Notes: generated by a model not told the origin, from the letters alone. 64,000 bases of DNA from Psychrobacter sp. I-STPA6b (GCF_020662265.1 NZ_VEWM01000057.1:124001-188000); one strand, 5' to 3'. Positions 46,330 through 57,047 are shown, numbered from the stretch's first letter. Numbers and translations: made by a program.

Positions 46330-46998
46330 TTAACGTTTTCGATTAATAAAACACTCTGTTAATATTTGCTTTAATTCACCAAGTCGTCCATGAAAAAAAT
46401 GCCCTGCTCCCTCTACAATATGATAGTCAATCTGCATACGCTGTGCAAAACTAAGCATACTGTCCGGCTGGATAACCTCGTCAGCATCACCAAATATTTG
46501 CAATGTTTTTTGTGTGGGTAAGCTTAAATCACTCACATTATTACGCTCAACTGAAGGTGCAATTAGTGCAACTTGCTCTATTGCCACATCACCCAAACCC
46601 CAGACATGAGGGGTTAACATCATCTGTTCAGCAACCCGAGCAGTTACATAGCCTCCAAAAGAAAAACCACCTAGCCAAACGCGCTGTGCCTGAGTTTGTG
46701 ACATTGCCCATTGCAATACAGTCATGGCATCAGCCACCTCACCAACACCATAGTCATGTTCACCTGTCGACTTACCAACACCGCGAAAATTAAAACGAAC
46801 CACATGCATACCATTATCACGAGCAAAACGATACATCGTGGTCACGACTTTATTACTCATTGTGCCTTGAAACAAAGGGTTGGGATGACACAGCAATGCC
46901 AATGTTGTTGTCTGGCTATCTTGTGGGTCATTGTTTTGCCATAAAGTATCAACTTCAAGCTGTCCGACAGGTCCATCTATACAAAATGTTTTACTCAT
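46330..46998 (-). CDS. Alpha/beta hydrolase
   Basis: This 222-residue protein has an alpha/beta hydrolase fold. CHPNPLFQGTM carries the oxyanion HPxP motif, RFNFRGVGKS follows, the nucleophile elbow GFSFGG has Ser113, the acid is in FGDADEVI, and the histidine is in GAGHFFHGRL. All three catalytic residues are present, and there is no signal peptide. It resembles the YfhR/serine aminopeptidase-like group of small cytoplasmic esterases. The substrate is unknown. Confidence 0.85.
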   Translation of the reverse strand: MSKTFCIDGPVGQLEVDTLWQNNDPQDSQTTTLALLCHPNPLFQGTMSNKVVTTMYRFARDNGMHVVRFNFRGVGKSTGEHDYGVGEVADAMTVLQWAMSQTQAQRVWLGGFSFGGYVTARVAEQMMLTPHVWGLGDVAIEQVALIAPSVERNNVSDLSLPTQKTLQIFGDADEVIQPDSMLSFAQRMQIDYHIVEGAGHFFHGRLGELKQILTECFINRKR

Positions 46999-47430
46999 AA
47001 TCTATTTACTGTTTATTACCATCAAAATCTGCTTTGAAAATATTTATTACCTCAGACATCAGTATCTGAATAACTCTGGCATTATTATGCGTGCTATCTG
47101 GCACATTACAAGTATTTTGTTGTTTCCATACTTATTCACCATTAACCAAAATGCTCCATATATAAGCACCATTCTGTAGCATTATTTATGTTTATGATTG
47201 CTCAATAAAATCTAAGCAATAATAAATAGGGTAAACAATAAAACAACAATCCCACCCATAACCTTGCATAAAAATGCAATGGATATGTTACAGTGATGAA
47301 ATAATACACACAATAAGAAGCTAGAAGATAATTAAGAACTCTCTATAATATTGTTTAAGCATTTATAAAATGCACTTTGCATCATATAAAATCTCATTTA
47401 TATAAATACTAACTTTGAGGAGAACACACT
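46999..47430. other. Divergent intergenic region
   Basis: These 432 AT-rich bases lie between the divergent hydrolase and small lipoprotein genes. Apart from the GAGGAG ribosome binding site of the lipoprotein near 47417, nothing is recognised. Confidence 0.5.
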
Positions 47431-47799
47431 ATGTTACCACAACCTAAGCATCTCATGGCAGCATGTGCAGTTATTGCTATGTTTTCTTTAAGTGCTTGTC
47501 AAAGTACACCTACAGCACCTGTTATGCAACGTGCAGACCGTACTTTTGAAACCACAGGCCTAGGCAAAACCAAAGTACAAGCACAGCAAAATGCTTTAGA
47601 TAGTGCTAAAAAACAATGTGGCATGCGTCAGCCCATCATCTTAACCAATGATGTCAAATATAATGGCGTACTAGACGAGCGTACAGGTAGAATGGTCGAC
47701 CAAGTGGGTGCTGTTGTTGGTGCAGTTCTTGGTACAAGCTCACCCAATCTATCTCGTGATGATGATTTTGAATATAACATCACTTTCCGTTGTCAGTAA
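47431..47799 (+). CDS. Small lipoprotein of unknown function
   Basis: The 122-residue protein has a signal peptide with lipobox SLSAC, placing the lipidated cysteine near residue 23. The mature domain contains GLGKTKVQAQQNALDSAKKQ and two further cysteines (KKQCGM and the penultimate residue) that could form a disulfide. Near the C-terminus a glycine-rich segment (VGAVVGAVLG) resembles the amphipathic glycine stretches of small outer membrane lipoproteins. A strong GAGGAG precedes the start. I recognise no family with certainty. Confidence 0.85.
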   Translation: MLPQPKHLMAACAVIAMFSLSACQSTPTAPVMQRADRTFETTGLGKTKVQAQQNALDSAKKQCGMRQPIILTNDVKYNGVLDERTGRMVDQVGAVVGAVLGTSSPNLSRDDDFEYNITFRCQ

Positions 47800-47836
47800 C
47801 CCATAAAAAAACATCCATAAAAAGACTTTAACTCTA

Positions 47837-47908
47837 TAGGGTCTGTTAAACTTTCATACTGTTTAACCTGACGATAGTAAATTTAGTATAGTTGCTTAAT
47901 AGACCCTA
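47837..47908. repeat. MITE-like element, 72-bp copy
   Basis: TAGGGTCTGTTAAAC on the left faces TAGGGTCTATTAAGC on the right (read in reverse), bounded by TA. It lies between the small lipoprotein gene and xseA, so it is probably transcribed and can fold as a hairpin. Confidence 0.7.
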
Positions 47909-47969
47909 AACTTACCTTTAGACTCTTTCTTATCCTTAACTTATATCGCACCCATGATAATATGAATAT

Positions 47970-49484
47970 ATGAGCAAACTGGACTTATCTCGACTCGACA
48001 TGCTAAGCCAGACATCTACACCAGCAGACACTGCTCCCAGCTTGTCTACTATGAAGCTAGATGAAGATGAGCAGGTATCATTAGAGGGTACAGTGTTACG
48101 GCTAAGTGATTATTTGCAAGCGACAGAAATGGTGATTAAAGAGACCTTTTCTCATCATGTCTGGGTCAAAGCTGAAATACGCAACCTTTCTAGCAAAGGT
48201 GGACACTATTACTTTGAGTTAGCAGAAAAAGAAGATACTGGAAAAGTCATCGCCAGTTGTCGAGGTAATCTATGGCGTTTTAAAGCCAGCTCAATTTTAG
48301 CAAAGTTCGAACGTATGACAGGTATGCCACTTAGCCGTGACCTGATGGTATTACTAAAAGTAAACGCTACCTTTCATCCACAATATGGCTTTTCACTAAA
48401 CATTCATGACATTGACCCAACCTACACACTAGGTGACTTGGCACGTCAATACAATGCCATGCTTGAATGTCTAGCAGGCGAAGGATTATTAACCCTTAAC
48501 AAATCTTTAGCAGCACCTTTTGATATTGAGCATGTTATTGTTATCGCCCCTGAAAAAGCTGCTGGATTGGGTGATTTTCAAGCTGATGCCAATCGTTTGT
48601 CGCAGACAGGCGCATGTCATTTCCATTATCATCATGCAACATTCCAAGGCAATCATGCCCCAACTGAGATTCGCCAAGCCATCAGCAATAGTATGCAAGA
48701 TTTTTATCATACCTATCAGCGCCAACCCGACCTAATGGTCATCATTCGTGGTGGTGGTGCTGTTGGTGACCTTGCTTATCTCAATGATTACGAATTGGCT
48801 GCCCTTATTGCTGAACAGCCCATACCGGTTTGGGTAGGTATTGGGCATGAAAGAGACAGAGTCATACTAGATGAAGTTGCTCATACCAGCTTTGACACAC
48901 CTTCAAAAGTCATCGCTGCCATTCAGTCTCATCTCTTGCTATTAATACAACAAACACAAAGATATGCTCAGCAAATACAAAATCTTAGCCATAAAAAATT
49001 GCAACAAAGTCAGCAACAGTGTGAGCAACGCTTTTTTACCATCAAAGCTCAAAGTCAACATACCTTAGCCCTCTGGTACAAAGATAGCCAGTACACCATG
49101 CACCAAATTACCCAGTATGCCCAGTTTCACCTACAACAAGCCCAGCAGTTATCTCAGCAATATATTTATCTAACTCAAGAGAATGCTACTAACCAAATAC
49201 GCACTGCCAAACAGGCTATCACCCAGCAATACACTACCCTTTATCAAGACAGTTATAGACTAATTAGCAATACAAAAACTCAGTTAAGTCATTACCAACA
49301 GCTTATCTTAGTCCAGCACCCTAATAGAGTACTAAAACAAGGCTATGCTCTAATCAAAGATGCCAAAACACAGCAAACAATTCCCCATAGCCATCAGCTC
49401 TATCCGCAACAAAACATCCAAATACAAATGCAAGATGGGCAAGTCACTGCGACTATCCATAGTACATATACTGATAAAAAATGA
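47970..49484 (+). CDS. xseA: Exodeoxyribonuclease VII large subunit
   Basis: XseA is the catalytic subunit of the single-strand exonuclease VII. The 504-residue protein has the N-terminal OB fold (VWVKAEIRNLSSKGGHYYFELAEK), the catalytic core with VIIRGGGAVGDLAYLNDYELAA and GIGHERDRVILDEVA, and a long Gln-rich coiled coil (about 315-445). It ends with the NPNRVLKQGYALI segment, here HPNRVLKQGYALI. The first 30 residues are polar and exceed those of E. coli XseA. It is followed 62 bp later by xseB, so both subunits are made from one operon. Confidence 0.95.
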   Translation: MSKLDLSRLDMLSQTSTPADTAPSLSTMKLDEDEQVSLEGTVLRLSDYLQATEMVIKETFSHHVWVKAEIRNLSSKGGHYYFELAEKEDTGKVIASCRGNLWRFKASSILAKFERMTGMPLSRDLMVLLKVNATFHPQYGFSLNIHDIDPTYTLGDLARQYNAMLECLAGEGLLTLNKSLAAPFDIEHVIVIAPEKAAGLGDFQADANRLSQTGACHFHYHHATFQGNHAPTEIRQAISNSMQDFYHTYQRQPDLMVIIRGGGAVGDLAYLNDYELAALIAEQPIPVWVGIGHERDRVILDEVAHTSFDTPSKVIAAIQSHLLLLIQQTQRYAQQIQNLSHKKLQQSQQQCEQRFFTIKAQSQHTLALWYKDSQYTMHQITQYAQFHLQQAQQLSQQYIYLTQENATNQIRTAKQAITQQYTTLYQDSYRLISNTKTQLSHYQQLILVQHPNRVLKQGYALIKDAKTQQTIPHSHQLYPQQNIQIQMQDGQVTATIHSTYTDKK

Positions 49485-49546
49485 CGAATATTGAGTGATA
49501 AGACATCTACCCTAAATCCTAACACTTTAATAAGCGAGGAATACCT

Positions 49547-49801
49547 ATGGCAACCCGAAAAAAAGCCCCACCAAAAACATTTAAAGATGCCTATGAAATA
49601 CTAAAGACCAATGCCACCGCACTACAGGCACAAACTGAGCCCGATATTGACAACTTAATGACAACTGTCGAGCAATCCATAGCTGCCTATAAAGTCTGTC
49701 AATCACGTATCGAAGCGGTACAGCAAGCACTTGATAATGCCTTTGCTGATGACAGCCTCAATGTAGATGAAACCATTGATAAAAAAGCAGTAGAAAAGTA
49801 A
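49547..49801 (+). CDS. xseB: Exodeoxyribonuclease VII small subunit
   Basis: XseB binds the coiled coil of XseA and controls exonuclease VII. The 84-residue protein has TFKDAYEILKTNATALQAQ, the SxxAYKxCQSRIEAVQQAL helix (here IAAYKVCQSRIEAV) and an acidic tail. GAGGAA lies just before the ATG. The partner gene is directly upstream. Confidence 0.92.
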   Translation: MATRKKAPPKTFKDAYEILKTNATALQAQTEPDIDNLMTTVEQSIAAYKVCQSRIEAVQQALDNAFADDSLNVDETIDKKAVEK

Positions 49802-49822
49802 CAATATAAATAAACAAAAATA

Positions 49823-49851
49823 AAAAGGCTTCTTATATTAAGAAGCCTTTT
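49823..49851. terminator. Bidirectional terminator between xseB and the Pit transporter
   Basis: AAAAGGCTTCTTA (49823-49835) pairs perfectly with TAAGAAGCCTTTT (49839-49851) around a 3-base loop, between converging genes. Confidence 0.92.
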
Positions 49852-49915
49852 ACACTTTAAGTTTTAACCGTTTAAGTTTTAGCCGTTGTATTACTTATCA
49901 TAACTCCAGAGAAAC

Positions 49916-51529
49916 TTACAACACATTAGTAAATAGTACAAAGCTAATTGACGCAATCGTAGCAGCTGCAGGTAATGTAATAACCCATGCCAACGCAATT
50001 GGTTTCATTAACGCCCAGTTCGCATTATTATTAACCAAACCAATCCCCAACACGGCACCCACTAAAATATGAGTACTTGATACAGGTAGTCCCATAAAAG
50101 AAGCTGCCATTACTACCCCAGCAGCAGATAGCTCAGCGGCAAAACCAGAAGCTGGGTGCATTTCTGCCAGATTTTTACCCACTGTTTGGATAACATTTTT
50201 ACCAATAAACCATAGACCAACAATCAGAGCCACACCAAAAGTTACCATCGCAATCATTGGAACGGCCGCTTGAGCTTGCACAGATTGAGTACGCAGCACA
50301 TCCATAATGGCAGCAAATGGACCAATGGCATTGGCAATATCATTTGAACCATGACTAAAGGCAAAGCCTGATGCGGTAAATACCTGCATCCAACTAAACA
50401 TAATAAAAGTTGCTCTATCTAAACTCTGATCACTTTTTAAAGTTTTAGCATAGATAAAGGTTGCCATCCAAATCACAGCACCAACCATACCCATGATTAA
50501 AAAATTGGTCAAAGCAGACCAGCCTAAGTTTAGGTTTTTTAAACCTTTGAACAACAGCATGGCTGAGATAATCATACCACCTAGAGCGGCAACCAAAGGT
50601 ACCCACATTTGCAATGCTTTAAATGCTTGTAACTCATACTTTTGTTGCTCAATGGCATACAATTTTTTGTAATACGGTGTTTCTAGCTCATCGGCAGTAA
50701 TAGAATCTTCAGAATAAAGCTGTGCATCTCGTGCTAATGACCCTGTATAAGACAGCTTTTGAATATCACTAAGATGTTCAAAAGCCTTTTTATCTTCCTC
50801 TCGAGCCAAGCGCTTCTCTTTATTAAGTTTAACAATACGTTGTTGCGCCGAGTCGTTATAGCTTAAAATATACTTCTTAATCTGATAAAACAGGGCATAA
50901 GAAACCACCCCTCCTAAGACTGGTGATAAAACCCAAGAAACAGCAATATCACCAATTTTATCCCATTTTACTAAAGATAGCGCCGTATCACCGCCACCAA
51001 TGATAAAGCCTAATGTCACTGATGAACCAACAATACCACCAATAATAGAATGTGTCGTCGAAACTGGCCAACCTTTTTTGGTTGCAAATAATAGCCACAG
51101 TGCCGCAGCGACTAAAGACGACATCATAATAAATACAAACTGCATCGGCTCAATATGCATTGAGCTCAAGTCAACGATACCTTTACGAATGGTATCTGTT
51201 ACTTCACCACCAGCAATAACAGCACCCGATACTTCAAATATCGCCGCCACTGCCAACGCTTGTGGAATGGTTAACGTTCCTGCACCAACTGATGTACCAA
51301 ACGAGTTGGCAACATCATTACCACCAATATTGAACGCCATAAAGACGCCAAATAACGTGGCTAATATAAAGATAAAAATATGATTACCATTGGTATAGTC
51401 TATACCCCACCACATAAAATAAGTGGTTATTAAAATCAATAATAATGCAAAAGCAACATTGACCTTAAATGATCCTACTTGTTCTATCTGATGTGGCATA
51501 CCTGCTTGCCCGTTTTGCCCTGCTTGCAT
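49916..51529 (-). CDS. Low-affinity inorganic phosphate transporter (Pit family)
   Basis: This inner-membrane carrier takes up phosphate, probably as a metal-phosphate complex, with protons. The 537-residue protein has two homologous membrane halves carrying the family signatures [14 protein letters not shown] (near 68) and [15 protein letters not shown] (near 400). Each half also has a PVSSTH-type motif ([11 protein letters not shown] and [11 protein letters not shown]). A charged cytoplasmic loop of about 100 residues (about 225-320) separates the halves. AAGGA precedes the ATG. No phoU-like gene is adjacent. Confidence 0.92.
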   Translation of the reverse strand: MQAGQNGQAGMPHQIEQVGSFKVNVAFALLLILITTYFMWWGIDYTNGNHIFIFILATLFGVFMAFNIGGNDVANSFGTSVGAGTLTIPQALAVAAIFEVSGAVIAGGEVTDTIRKGIVDLSSMHIEPMQFVFIMMSSLVAAALWLLFATKKGWPVSTTHSIIGGIVGSSVTLGFIIGGGDTALSLVKWDKIGDIAVSWVLSPVLGGVVSYALFYQIKKYILSYNDSAQQRIVKLNKEKRLAREEDKKAFEHLSDIQKLSYTGSLARDAQLYSEDSITADELETPYYKKLYAIEQQKYELQAFKALQMWVPLVAALGGMIISAMLLFKGLKNLNLGWSALTNFLIMGMVGAVIWMATFIYAKTLKSDQSLDRATFIMFSWMQVFTASGFAFSHGSNDIANAIGPFAAIMDVLRTQSVQAQAAVPMIAMVTFGVALIVGLWFIGKNVIQTVGKNLAEMHPASGFAAELSAAGVVMAASFMGLPVSSTHILVGAVLGIGLVNNNANWALMKPIALAWVITLPAAATIASISFVLFTNVL

Positions 51530-51654
51530 AGCCTATCCTTCATTTGTAGGAGACATAGGAGATGTCATAATGTGAAGTTTGAGGTGTGACTTATATTGGA
51601 TATTACACATTGATTTTTGAATCTTGAAATTTGGATGTTTATTTTATGTTGTAT

Positions 51655-51724
51655 TAGGGGCTATTAAATATTTATTACCCCTTGTAAATATTAGTTTAAT
51701 GGGATAAGTATTTAACATACTCTA
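51655..51724. repeat. MITE-like element, 70-bp copy
   Basis: TAGGGGCTATTAAATATTTA on the left matches TAGAGTATGTTAAATACTTA on the right (read in reverse) at 16 of 20 positions, and the ends are TA. The stretch CCCTTGTAAATATTAG also occurs in the copy at 54158. It lies between the Pit and msrAB genes. Confidence 0.7.
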
Positions 51725-51880
51725 GACTTCAATAATGACAAATCCCAATACCATAATAAACACTGTTGCGATTGTACTTCCCATATATGACAATTTTATG
51801 ACAATCTCTATTAACCTGCCAGCTTTATGCCAAATTTGAATTTAAAATAGCAACCCACATTATAAAAATCCAACATAGTA

Positions 51881-51912
51881 AAAAACCATCACAACGCATT
51901 TGCTGTGATGGT
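51881..51912 (-). terminator. Terminator after the MsrAB gene
   Basis: ACCATCACA (51885-51893) pairs with TGTGATGGT (51904-51912), and five A on the left give a T-run on the minus strand. It lies 62 bp after the gene. Confidence 0.8.
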
Positions 51913-51973
51913 CTTTTATTTAATGCTATTTAGACATTAACGACTAGATACAGTCATTGTATCATTTATCACT

Positions 51974-53785
51974 TTACTCTTTTACCAAGTCAACCAATGC
52001 ACCATAACCAGACTGAGGCATTAAGTTAACAGGGATAAACTGTAATGCACCACCATTAATACAATAACGCAAACCGCCTCTATCTCTAGGACCATCAGGA
52101 AAAACATGTCCTAGATGTGAGTCAGCCACACGGGAACGTACTTCTGTACGCACCATATTAAAGGTTGTATCATTATGCTCAGTAATGACTTGTGGTGCAA
52201 TTGGCTTGGTAAAGCTGGGCCAACCACAGCCTGAATCATATTTATCAGTCGATAAGAATAACGGCTCACCACTGACCACATCAACATAAATACCCGGTGC
52301 AAATAAATGGTCATACTCATGACTAAATGCCCGCTCAGTACCTGCATTTTGAGTAATATGATACTGCTCTTTTGTCAGGGTATTTTGTAACGCATTTTTA
52401 TCAAAATTTGCATAGCGACTGGGTGCTAATGCTTGCTCAACCGTTGTTGCTGGTGTCAATGCTACCTTTTGTTGTCCAGAAATAGCTGGCTTATCATCAG
52501 CAAGACTTAAATCAATATGGCAATAACCATTAGGATTTTTTGCCAGATAATCTTGATGATATTCTTCTGCCAAATAGAAATTATCTAACGGCTTATCTTC
52601 AATCGCAATTGGTGCTGAGAACTTATGTTGCAATTGCTGAAGTGCATTTTCAACAATAGGCTTATCTTCTTCTGATGTGTAATAAATACCTGTACGATAC
52701 TGTATACCACGGTCATTGCCTTGCTTATTCACGCTGGTAGGGTCAATAACTTGGAAGTAATAACCCAACAAGGTTGGTAAGTCAATCTTGTCAGCATCAT
52801 AGGTGACTTTTACAGTCTCAGCATGTCCAGAGCCTCGAATCACTTGTTCATAGCTAGGGTTTGGTTTATTTGGATTACCATTAGCATAGCCAGACACAGC
52901 ATCTACCACACCATCAACTCGCTCCATATAGGCTTCTAGCCCCCAAAAACAGCCCCCCGCCAGATAGATAGTACGAGTATTAATAGGCTTGCCTTGGGCA
53001 TTATAATACACCCCATTTTCTTGCTTAGGTGATTGAATATTATTTTGGGTTGTGGCTTCTGGTGCAGACTTACTATTTTTAAGCTCAGCAAAGTCATTAT
53101 CAGCATTATTTGCTAACGCATAAGCTTGTTGAGAGGTCAGATTACCTTTGATTAAGCGTACCAGATTGCCTCTTTTATCCAAAATTGCCCAGCTTGGATA
53201 GACTTGAACCCCTAGTTGTTGAATAATTGCACCTGAATCATCAATTAATACAGGCAGTTGAGGATAATCTGCTTGCACGCCAGCATACCATTCAACAAAT
53301 GCATCCTTATCTTTTTCATTTAACTGCCCCGGACTGGCAACAGTAATAACATTTAATCCAGAAAATTTAGGGTCTGTTCGCCATGCCTCTGTCTCTTCTA
53401 AAGTCCCGAGACATAAAGGACACCAACTTGCCCAAAATTTTACTAAAGTTGGCTTATCTGTATCGATAACTGCCTGACCAGTTTCACCCAGCCCTTGTGT
53501 TAATTGTGGTAGGCTTTGCAGTTGAGTGACAATATCTGATGGCAACATATCACGGCTGTTTGTAATACCTGCATTTTTGACAGACTCATGACCACTCCCA
53601 CTTGCGCCACTTTCAGCATTGCTCATTTGACCACATGCAAGCAAAACAGTCGCACTCAGTACACTAGTAAAACCGAACACGCTGAAGTTTTTGATACGAC
53701 GCTTAAGTCTTTGCTTATCAGATGTTTGGTTTACTAATCCATTGACATCCGTCTTTTTCGACTTATTAAAGGGCAAATAATCCAT
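51974..53785 (-). CDS. msrAB: Thioredoxin-MsrA-MsrB fusion, envelope methionine sulfoxide reductase
   Basis: This protein repairs oxidised methionine in envelope proteins. The 603 residues contain an N-terminal anchor (hydrophobic stretch ending VLLAC, Cys51, a possible lipobox), a TlpA-like thioredoxin domain with WCPLC (Cys122, Cys125), MsrA with GGCFWG (Cys279), and MsrB with GCGWPSF and the catalytic RYCINGGA. The order matches PilB of Neisseria, in which the thioredoxin domain recharges both reductases. No CxxC zinc pairs are seen in MsrB, as in PilB. AGGAAA lies upstream of the ATG. It is alone between two repeat elements. Confidence 0.94.
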   Translation of the reverse strand: MDYLPFNKSKKTDVNGLVNQTSDKQRLKRRIKNFSVFGFTSVLSATVLLACGQMSNAESGASGSGHESVKNAGITNSRDMLPSDIVTQLQSLPQLTQGLGETGQAVIDTDKPTLVKFWASWCPLCLGTLEETEAWRTDPKFSGLNVITVASPGQLNEKDKDAFVEWYAGVQADYPQLPVLIDDSGAIIQQLGVQVYPSWAILDKRGNLVRLIKGNLTSQQAYALANNADNDFAELKNSKSAPEATTQNNIQSPKQENGVYYNAQGKPINTRTIYLAGGCFWGLEAYMERVDGVVDAVSGYANGNPNKPNPSYEQVIRGSGHAETVKVTYDADKIDLPTLLGYYFQVIDPTSVNKQGNDRGIQYRTGIYYTSEEDKPIVENALQQLQHKFSAPIAIEDKPLDNFYLAEEYHQDYLAKNPNGYCHIDLSLADDKPAISGQQKVALTPATTVEQALAPSRYANFDKNALQNTLTKEQYHITQNAGTERAFSHEYDHLFAPGIYVDVVSGEPLFLSTDKYDSGCGWPSFTKPIAPQVITEHNDTTFNMVRTEVRSRVADSHLGHVFPDGPRDRGGLRYCINGGALQFIPVNLMPQSGYGALVDLVKE

Positions 53786-54208
53786 AAAACAATTTTCCTA
53801 ATTTAGTTTACAATCAGCCAAACCACCAGCATACTTTTATTAATACATACTTTTATTAGCAAAATATCAACACAAAGTAGCATCAAATATTTATAAATCA
53901 ATATTAGAATATCGGGTGAATGATGTAATCAGGTTTTAACAAACTAACGATATTAGCTCTGTAATCATATACCTTAATGGTAATTTTTATCCCTCTTAGT
54001 TTATGAGTACATCTGCTAAAACGTTATACATATCCTCTTCACATAGTACGCCTTTATCATAAGCAAGCAATTCACTTTTTTTAATGATTGCGTTTAATTT
54101 AATTGTGAACTTATGTTATCCTTTTAGGGACAGCAAGATATTAATCAGTTCATTATCCCTTGTAAATATTAGCCTGACAGGGTGAAAACTCAACAGAGCC
54201 TATCCATC
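53786..54208. other. Intergenic region with a repeat fragment
   Basis: These 423 bases between the ABC transporter ATPase gene and msrAB hold the repeat fragment at 54158-54202 and otherwise AT-rich sequence, which should include the msrAB promoter. No gene is recognised. Confidence 0.5.
54158..54202. repeat. MITE-like element fragment (one end)
   Basis: Read in reverse, it begins TAGGCTCTGTTGAGTTTTCA and continues CCCTGTCAGGCTAATATTTA, matching the left end of the 80-305 copy over about 45 bases. The opposite end could not be found, so this copy is truncated or decayed. It lies 6 bp past the end of the ABC ATPase gene. Confidence 0.65.
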
Positions 54209-55048
54209 CTAAGTATTTGCATTCATAAATTCAGCAATATAATCATTAACAGGATTATTTTTTAACTCCATTGCTGTTCCTGTCTGTACCAACCTTCCTT
54301 GATTTAAAATACTAATCCGTTGTCCCACTTTGATTGCCTCATCAATATCATGAGTAATAAAAACGATGGTTTTCTTTAGTTTACTTTGTAACTCTAAAAG
54401 CTGGTCTTGCAATTGATTGCGAATCAGTGGGTCGAGAGCTGAAAACGCCTCATCCATTAGCATAATTGGCGTATCCACTGCCAAAGCACGTGCCAGCCCC
54501 ACACGTTGTTGCATACCACCTGATAGCTCATCAGGATAACTATCCTCCAGTCCATCTAAACCAACTTCATTGAGCCAATGTCTTGCAATCTCATGTCGTT
54601 GTGACTTTTTCACACCCCGCACACGTAGACCATAAGCAACATTTTGCACCACTGTCATATGAGGTACCAAACCAAAATGCTGAAATACCATGCTGACAGT
54701 ACTCTGACGGAACTTTTGTAATGCTTTGTCATTTAAAGTCAAAATGTTAATCGCCGTACCATCTGGATTCAGTGGGCTATCTATCCATATCTCACCAGTT
54801 GTTGGGTCAATTAAACGGTTAATATGACGCACCAAAGTAGACTTACCTGAGCCTGATAGCCCCATAATGCAATGTAGCTCACCTGAATCAATGGTCAGGT
54901 TAATATCATAAAGCCCAACCGAATAGCCTGTCTGCTCTTTGACCTGTATGCTATCTGCACCCTGCGCCATCATTGCTAATATTTTATTGGCAGTCGCAGG
55001 TCTTGCATCATAGACTTTACTAATATTACTCAAGCGAATTTGACTCAT
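54209..55048 (-). CDS. Glycine betaine/choline ABC transporter, ATP-binding subunit
   Basis: This ATPase drives the adjacent importer. The 279-residue protein has Walker A GLSGSGKST near residue 63, the Q-loop, the signature LSGGMQQRVGLARAL, Walker B PIMLMDEAFSALD and the switch histidine in FITHDIDEAI. The long insertion before Walker A (ILAMMAQGADSIQVKEQTG) is typical of the ProV/OpuAA/ChoV group. It lacks C-terminal CBS domains, so the osmosensing seen in OpuA is not expected. I chose the ATG at 55048 (AAGAGAG upstream) over the TTG at 55069. The gene follows the permease gene by 22 bp. Confidence 0.9.
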   Translation of the reverse strand: MSQIRLSNISKVYDARPATANKILAMMAQGADSIQVKEQTGYSVGLYDINLTIDSGELHCIMGLSGSGKSTLVRHINRLIDPTTGEIWIDSPLNPDGTAINILTLNDKALQKFRQSTVSMVFQHFGLVPHMTVVQNVAYGLRVRGVKKSQRHEIARHWLNEVGLDGLEDSYPDELSGGMQQRVGLARALAVDTPIMLMDEAFSALDPLIRNQLQDQLLELQSKLKKTIVFITHDIDEAIKVGQRISILNQGRLVQTGTAMELKNNPVNDYIAEFMNANT

Positions 55049-55070
55049 AGAGGCTCTCTTAAAATACAAA

Positions 55071-57047
55071 TCAACGTTGATAGTTTTTTACTGTTTTATT
55101 CCGCTCACGCCTTCCTTTTCCAAAGGCTTGAGTAATACGGTCAATAATAATTGCCATAATCACAATCGCAACACCAGCCTGTAGCCCCTGTCCGATATTT
55201 AGCGTTTGGATAGACTGTAACACATCCTCACCCAGCCCTGGCGCACCAATCATAGATGCCAATACCACCATTGCCAGTGACATCATCACTGCTTGATTTA
55301 CTCCAGCCATAATACTGGGTAGCGCCTGTGGCAACTTAATCCAAATCAATAACTGCTTATGATTACTACCAAAGGAACGCCCTGCTTCTATCATTTCATG
55401 ATTTACCTGAGTAATACCCAGCATGGTTAGGCGAATTAATGGGGGCAAAGCATATATTACTGTGGCAAATAAGGCGGGCACTTTACCAATCCCAAATAGC
55501 ATCAATACGGGTATTAGATATACAAAGCTTGGCATGGTCTGCATCACATCCAATACTGGTGTGATGATACGTTGCAACAGCTTACTACTCGCCATAGCAA
55601 TACCAATGGGAACCCCTATCACCACTGTCACCAAAACAGATACTATCAGTAATGCCAATGTGTCAATAAGAGCCAACCATAAGCCAAATGCACCAACCAA
55701 AAACATACCTAATGCACATAACAGTACAAACCAAATACGACGAGTGGCAAACCATGCCAATACTGACACTGCTAAGATAATCAACCATGCTGGAATCCAT
55801 TCCAATAATGACTGTATTGGTAGTAGCCAATAAGTCAACGTCCACTGACTGACTGCTCGAAAAAATGTGCCGTAATCTTGAACAATATGGGCAAGTGTTT
55901 GATTTAATGAGCGCTCAAACGACCATGAAGGAAACCAGTTTAATGCAGAAAGGATAGGATTTTTTGCTGTTTGATTTGGATTGTTCAGCGTATTTTTGCT
56001 TAGGCTATTTGTATTTTGAGCTAAATTATCTTGAGAGTCAGATAACGACAATCCCAAAGCGGTTGCCATATTTTTTTGGGCTTGCTCACTGACCCATGCT
56101 CGCCAAACTTCAGGATTTTGTTGTAAAAACAAACGCGCTTGCTCTGTACCACTGCGCTGGTTTTCACTCATCTCTAAAATGGCTTGATTTAGCTCATCGG
56201 CAGAAAACTGCACCTTTTGGAAAGCATCTACAATGTCTGTATGCTCATGGGCAAAAGGGGTCGATACTGCGATGCCCAACTGTGACACAGCAAAACCTGA
56301 CACACAGTCTGTCTCACTATTTGCATCTAGTAATTCATCCCAGCATGCCCCATCAAACTCAGGAAATGCAATCGGTGCAAAGTCATACTTCGCCACCAAT
56401 CCTGCTGGTTGCCAATAGTAGAATAATAGTGGCTTATGTTGCTCAAAAGCAGAAGCAATCTCAGCATCTAGCGCCGCTCCTGTTCCGGGATGAACATTAT
56501 TATAAAGTGTCGATAGCCCTGTATTTTTTAATAAATGGGTATTAAAAACCTCACATGTCCAGCCAGTTGGACAGTTTAATAATCGTGCTTTTTTTGGGTC
56601 TTCTGGGTCAATAAATAAGTCTGTAAATTGTGCCAAATCCTGATAGGTCTTTAACTGTGGATTATCTTCTATCACATACCTAGGTACATACCAGCCTTGC
56701 GTTGCCCCGCCTTTGAGCGTATCACCAACAATCTCAACCTGACCTGCATCAATCGCTGTCTGCATAATGGGAGAACGTCCCATCCACTGCTCAGCAATGA
56801 CTTGAATATCATCTTGCACCAGAGCAGACTCTAGGGCAGGACCTGCACCGGGTACTTCCTCCACCTCACAGCCATAGCCATCTTCAACGATATATTTTAA
56901 TATCCCTGTCATAAACTGCCCGCTCTCCCACGTCAGCGAGCCGAACTTAATGGGTGCATCACAGCCAGCGAATGCCGAAGGTGAAACAAACAACATCAAG
57001 GCAAATAAAAAAGAGAACAGACGAAACTGGCGCACAATAAGCCCCAC
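55071..57047 (-). CDS. Fused substrate-binding protein and permease, betaine/choline-type ABC importer
   Basis: The 658-residue protein has a signal peptide (FALMLFVSPSAFA, cleavage near 27) and an OpuAC-like binding domain at about 28-330. That domain contains YYWQPAGLVAKYDFAPI and tryptophans that could form an aromatic cage. A linker with Asn/Ser/Leu runs to about 385, and then a ProW-type permease with six or so helices has the coupling segment near LLIWIKLPQALPSIMAGVNQAV. The binding domain lies at the N-terminus, the reverse of the OpuABC order. The start is GTG at 57047; a second GTG four codons in has GGGG 6 bases upstream and is equally possible. Confidence 0.88.
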   Translation of the reverse strand: MGLIVRQFRLFSFLFALMLFVSPSAFAGCDAPIKFGSLTWESGQFMTGILKYIVEDGYGCEVEEVPGAGPALESALVQDDIQVIAEQWMGRSPIMQTAIDAGQVEIVGDTLKGGATQGWYVPRYVIEDNPQLKTYQDLAQFTDLFIDPEDPKKARLLNCPTGWTCEVFNTHLLKNTGLSTLYNNVHPGTGAALDAEIASAFEQHKPLLFYYWQPAGLVAKYDFAPIAFPEFDGACWDELLDANSETDCVSGFAVSQLGIAVSTPFAHEHTDIVDAFQKVQFSADELNQAILEMSENQRSGTEQARLFLQQNPEVWRAWVSEQAQKNMATALGLSLSDSQDNLAQNTNSLSKNTLNNPNQTAKNPILSALNWFPSWSFERSLNQTLAHIVQDYGTFFRAVSQWTLTYWLLPIQSLLEWIPAWLIILAVSVLAWFATRRIWFVLLCALGMFLVGAFGLWLALIDTLALLIVSVLVTVVIGVPIGIAMASSKLLQRIITPVLDVMQTMPSFVYLIPVLMLFGIGKVPALFATVIYALPPLIRLTMLGITQVNHEMIEAGRSFGSNHKQLLIWIKLPQALPSIMAGVNQAVMMSLAMVVLASMIGAPGLGEDVLQSIQTLNIGQGLQAGVAIVIMAIIIDRITQAFGKGRRERNKTVKNYQR

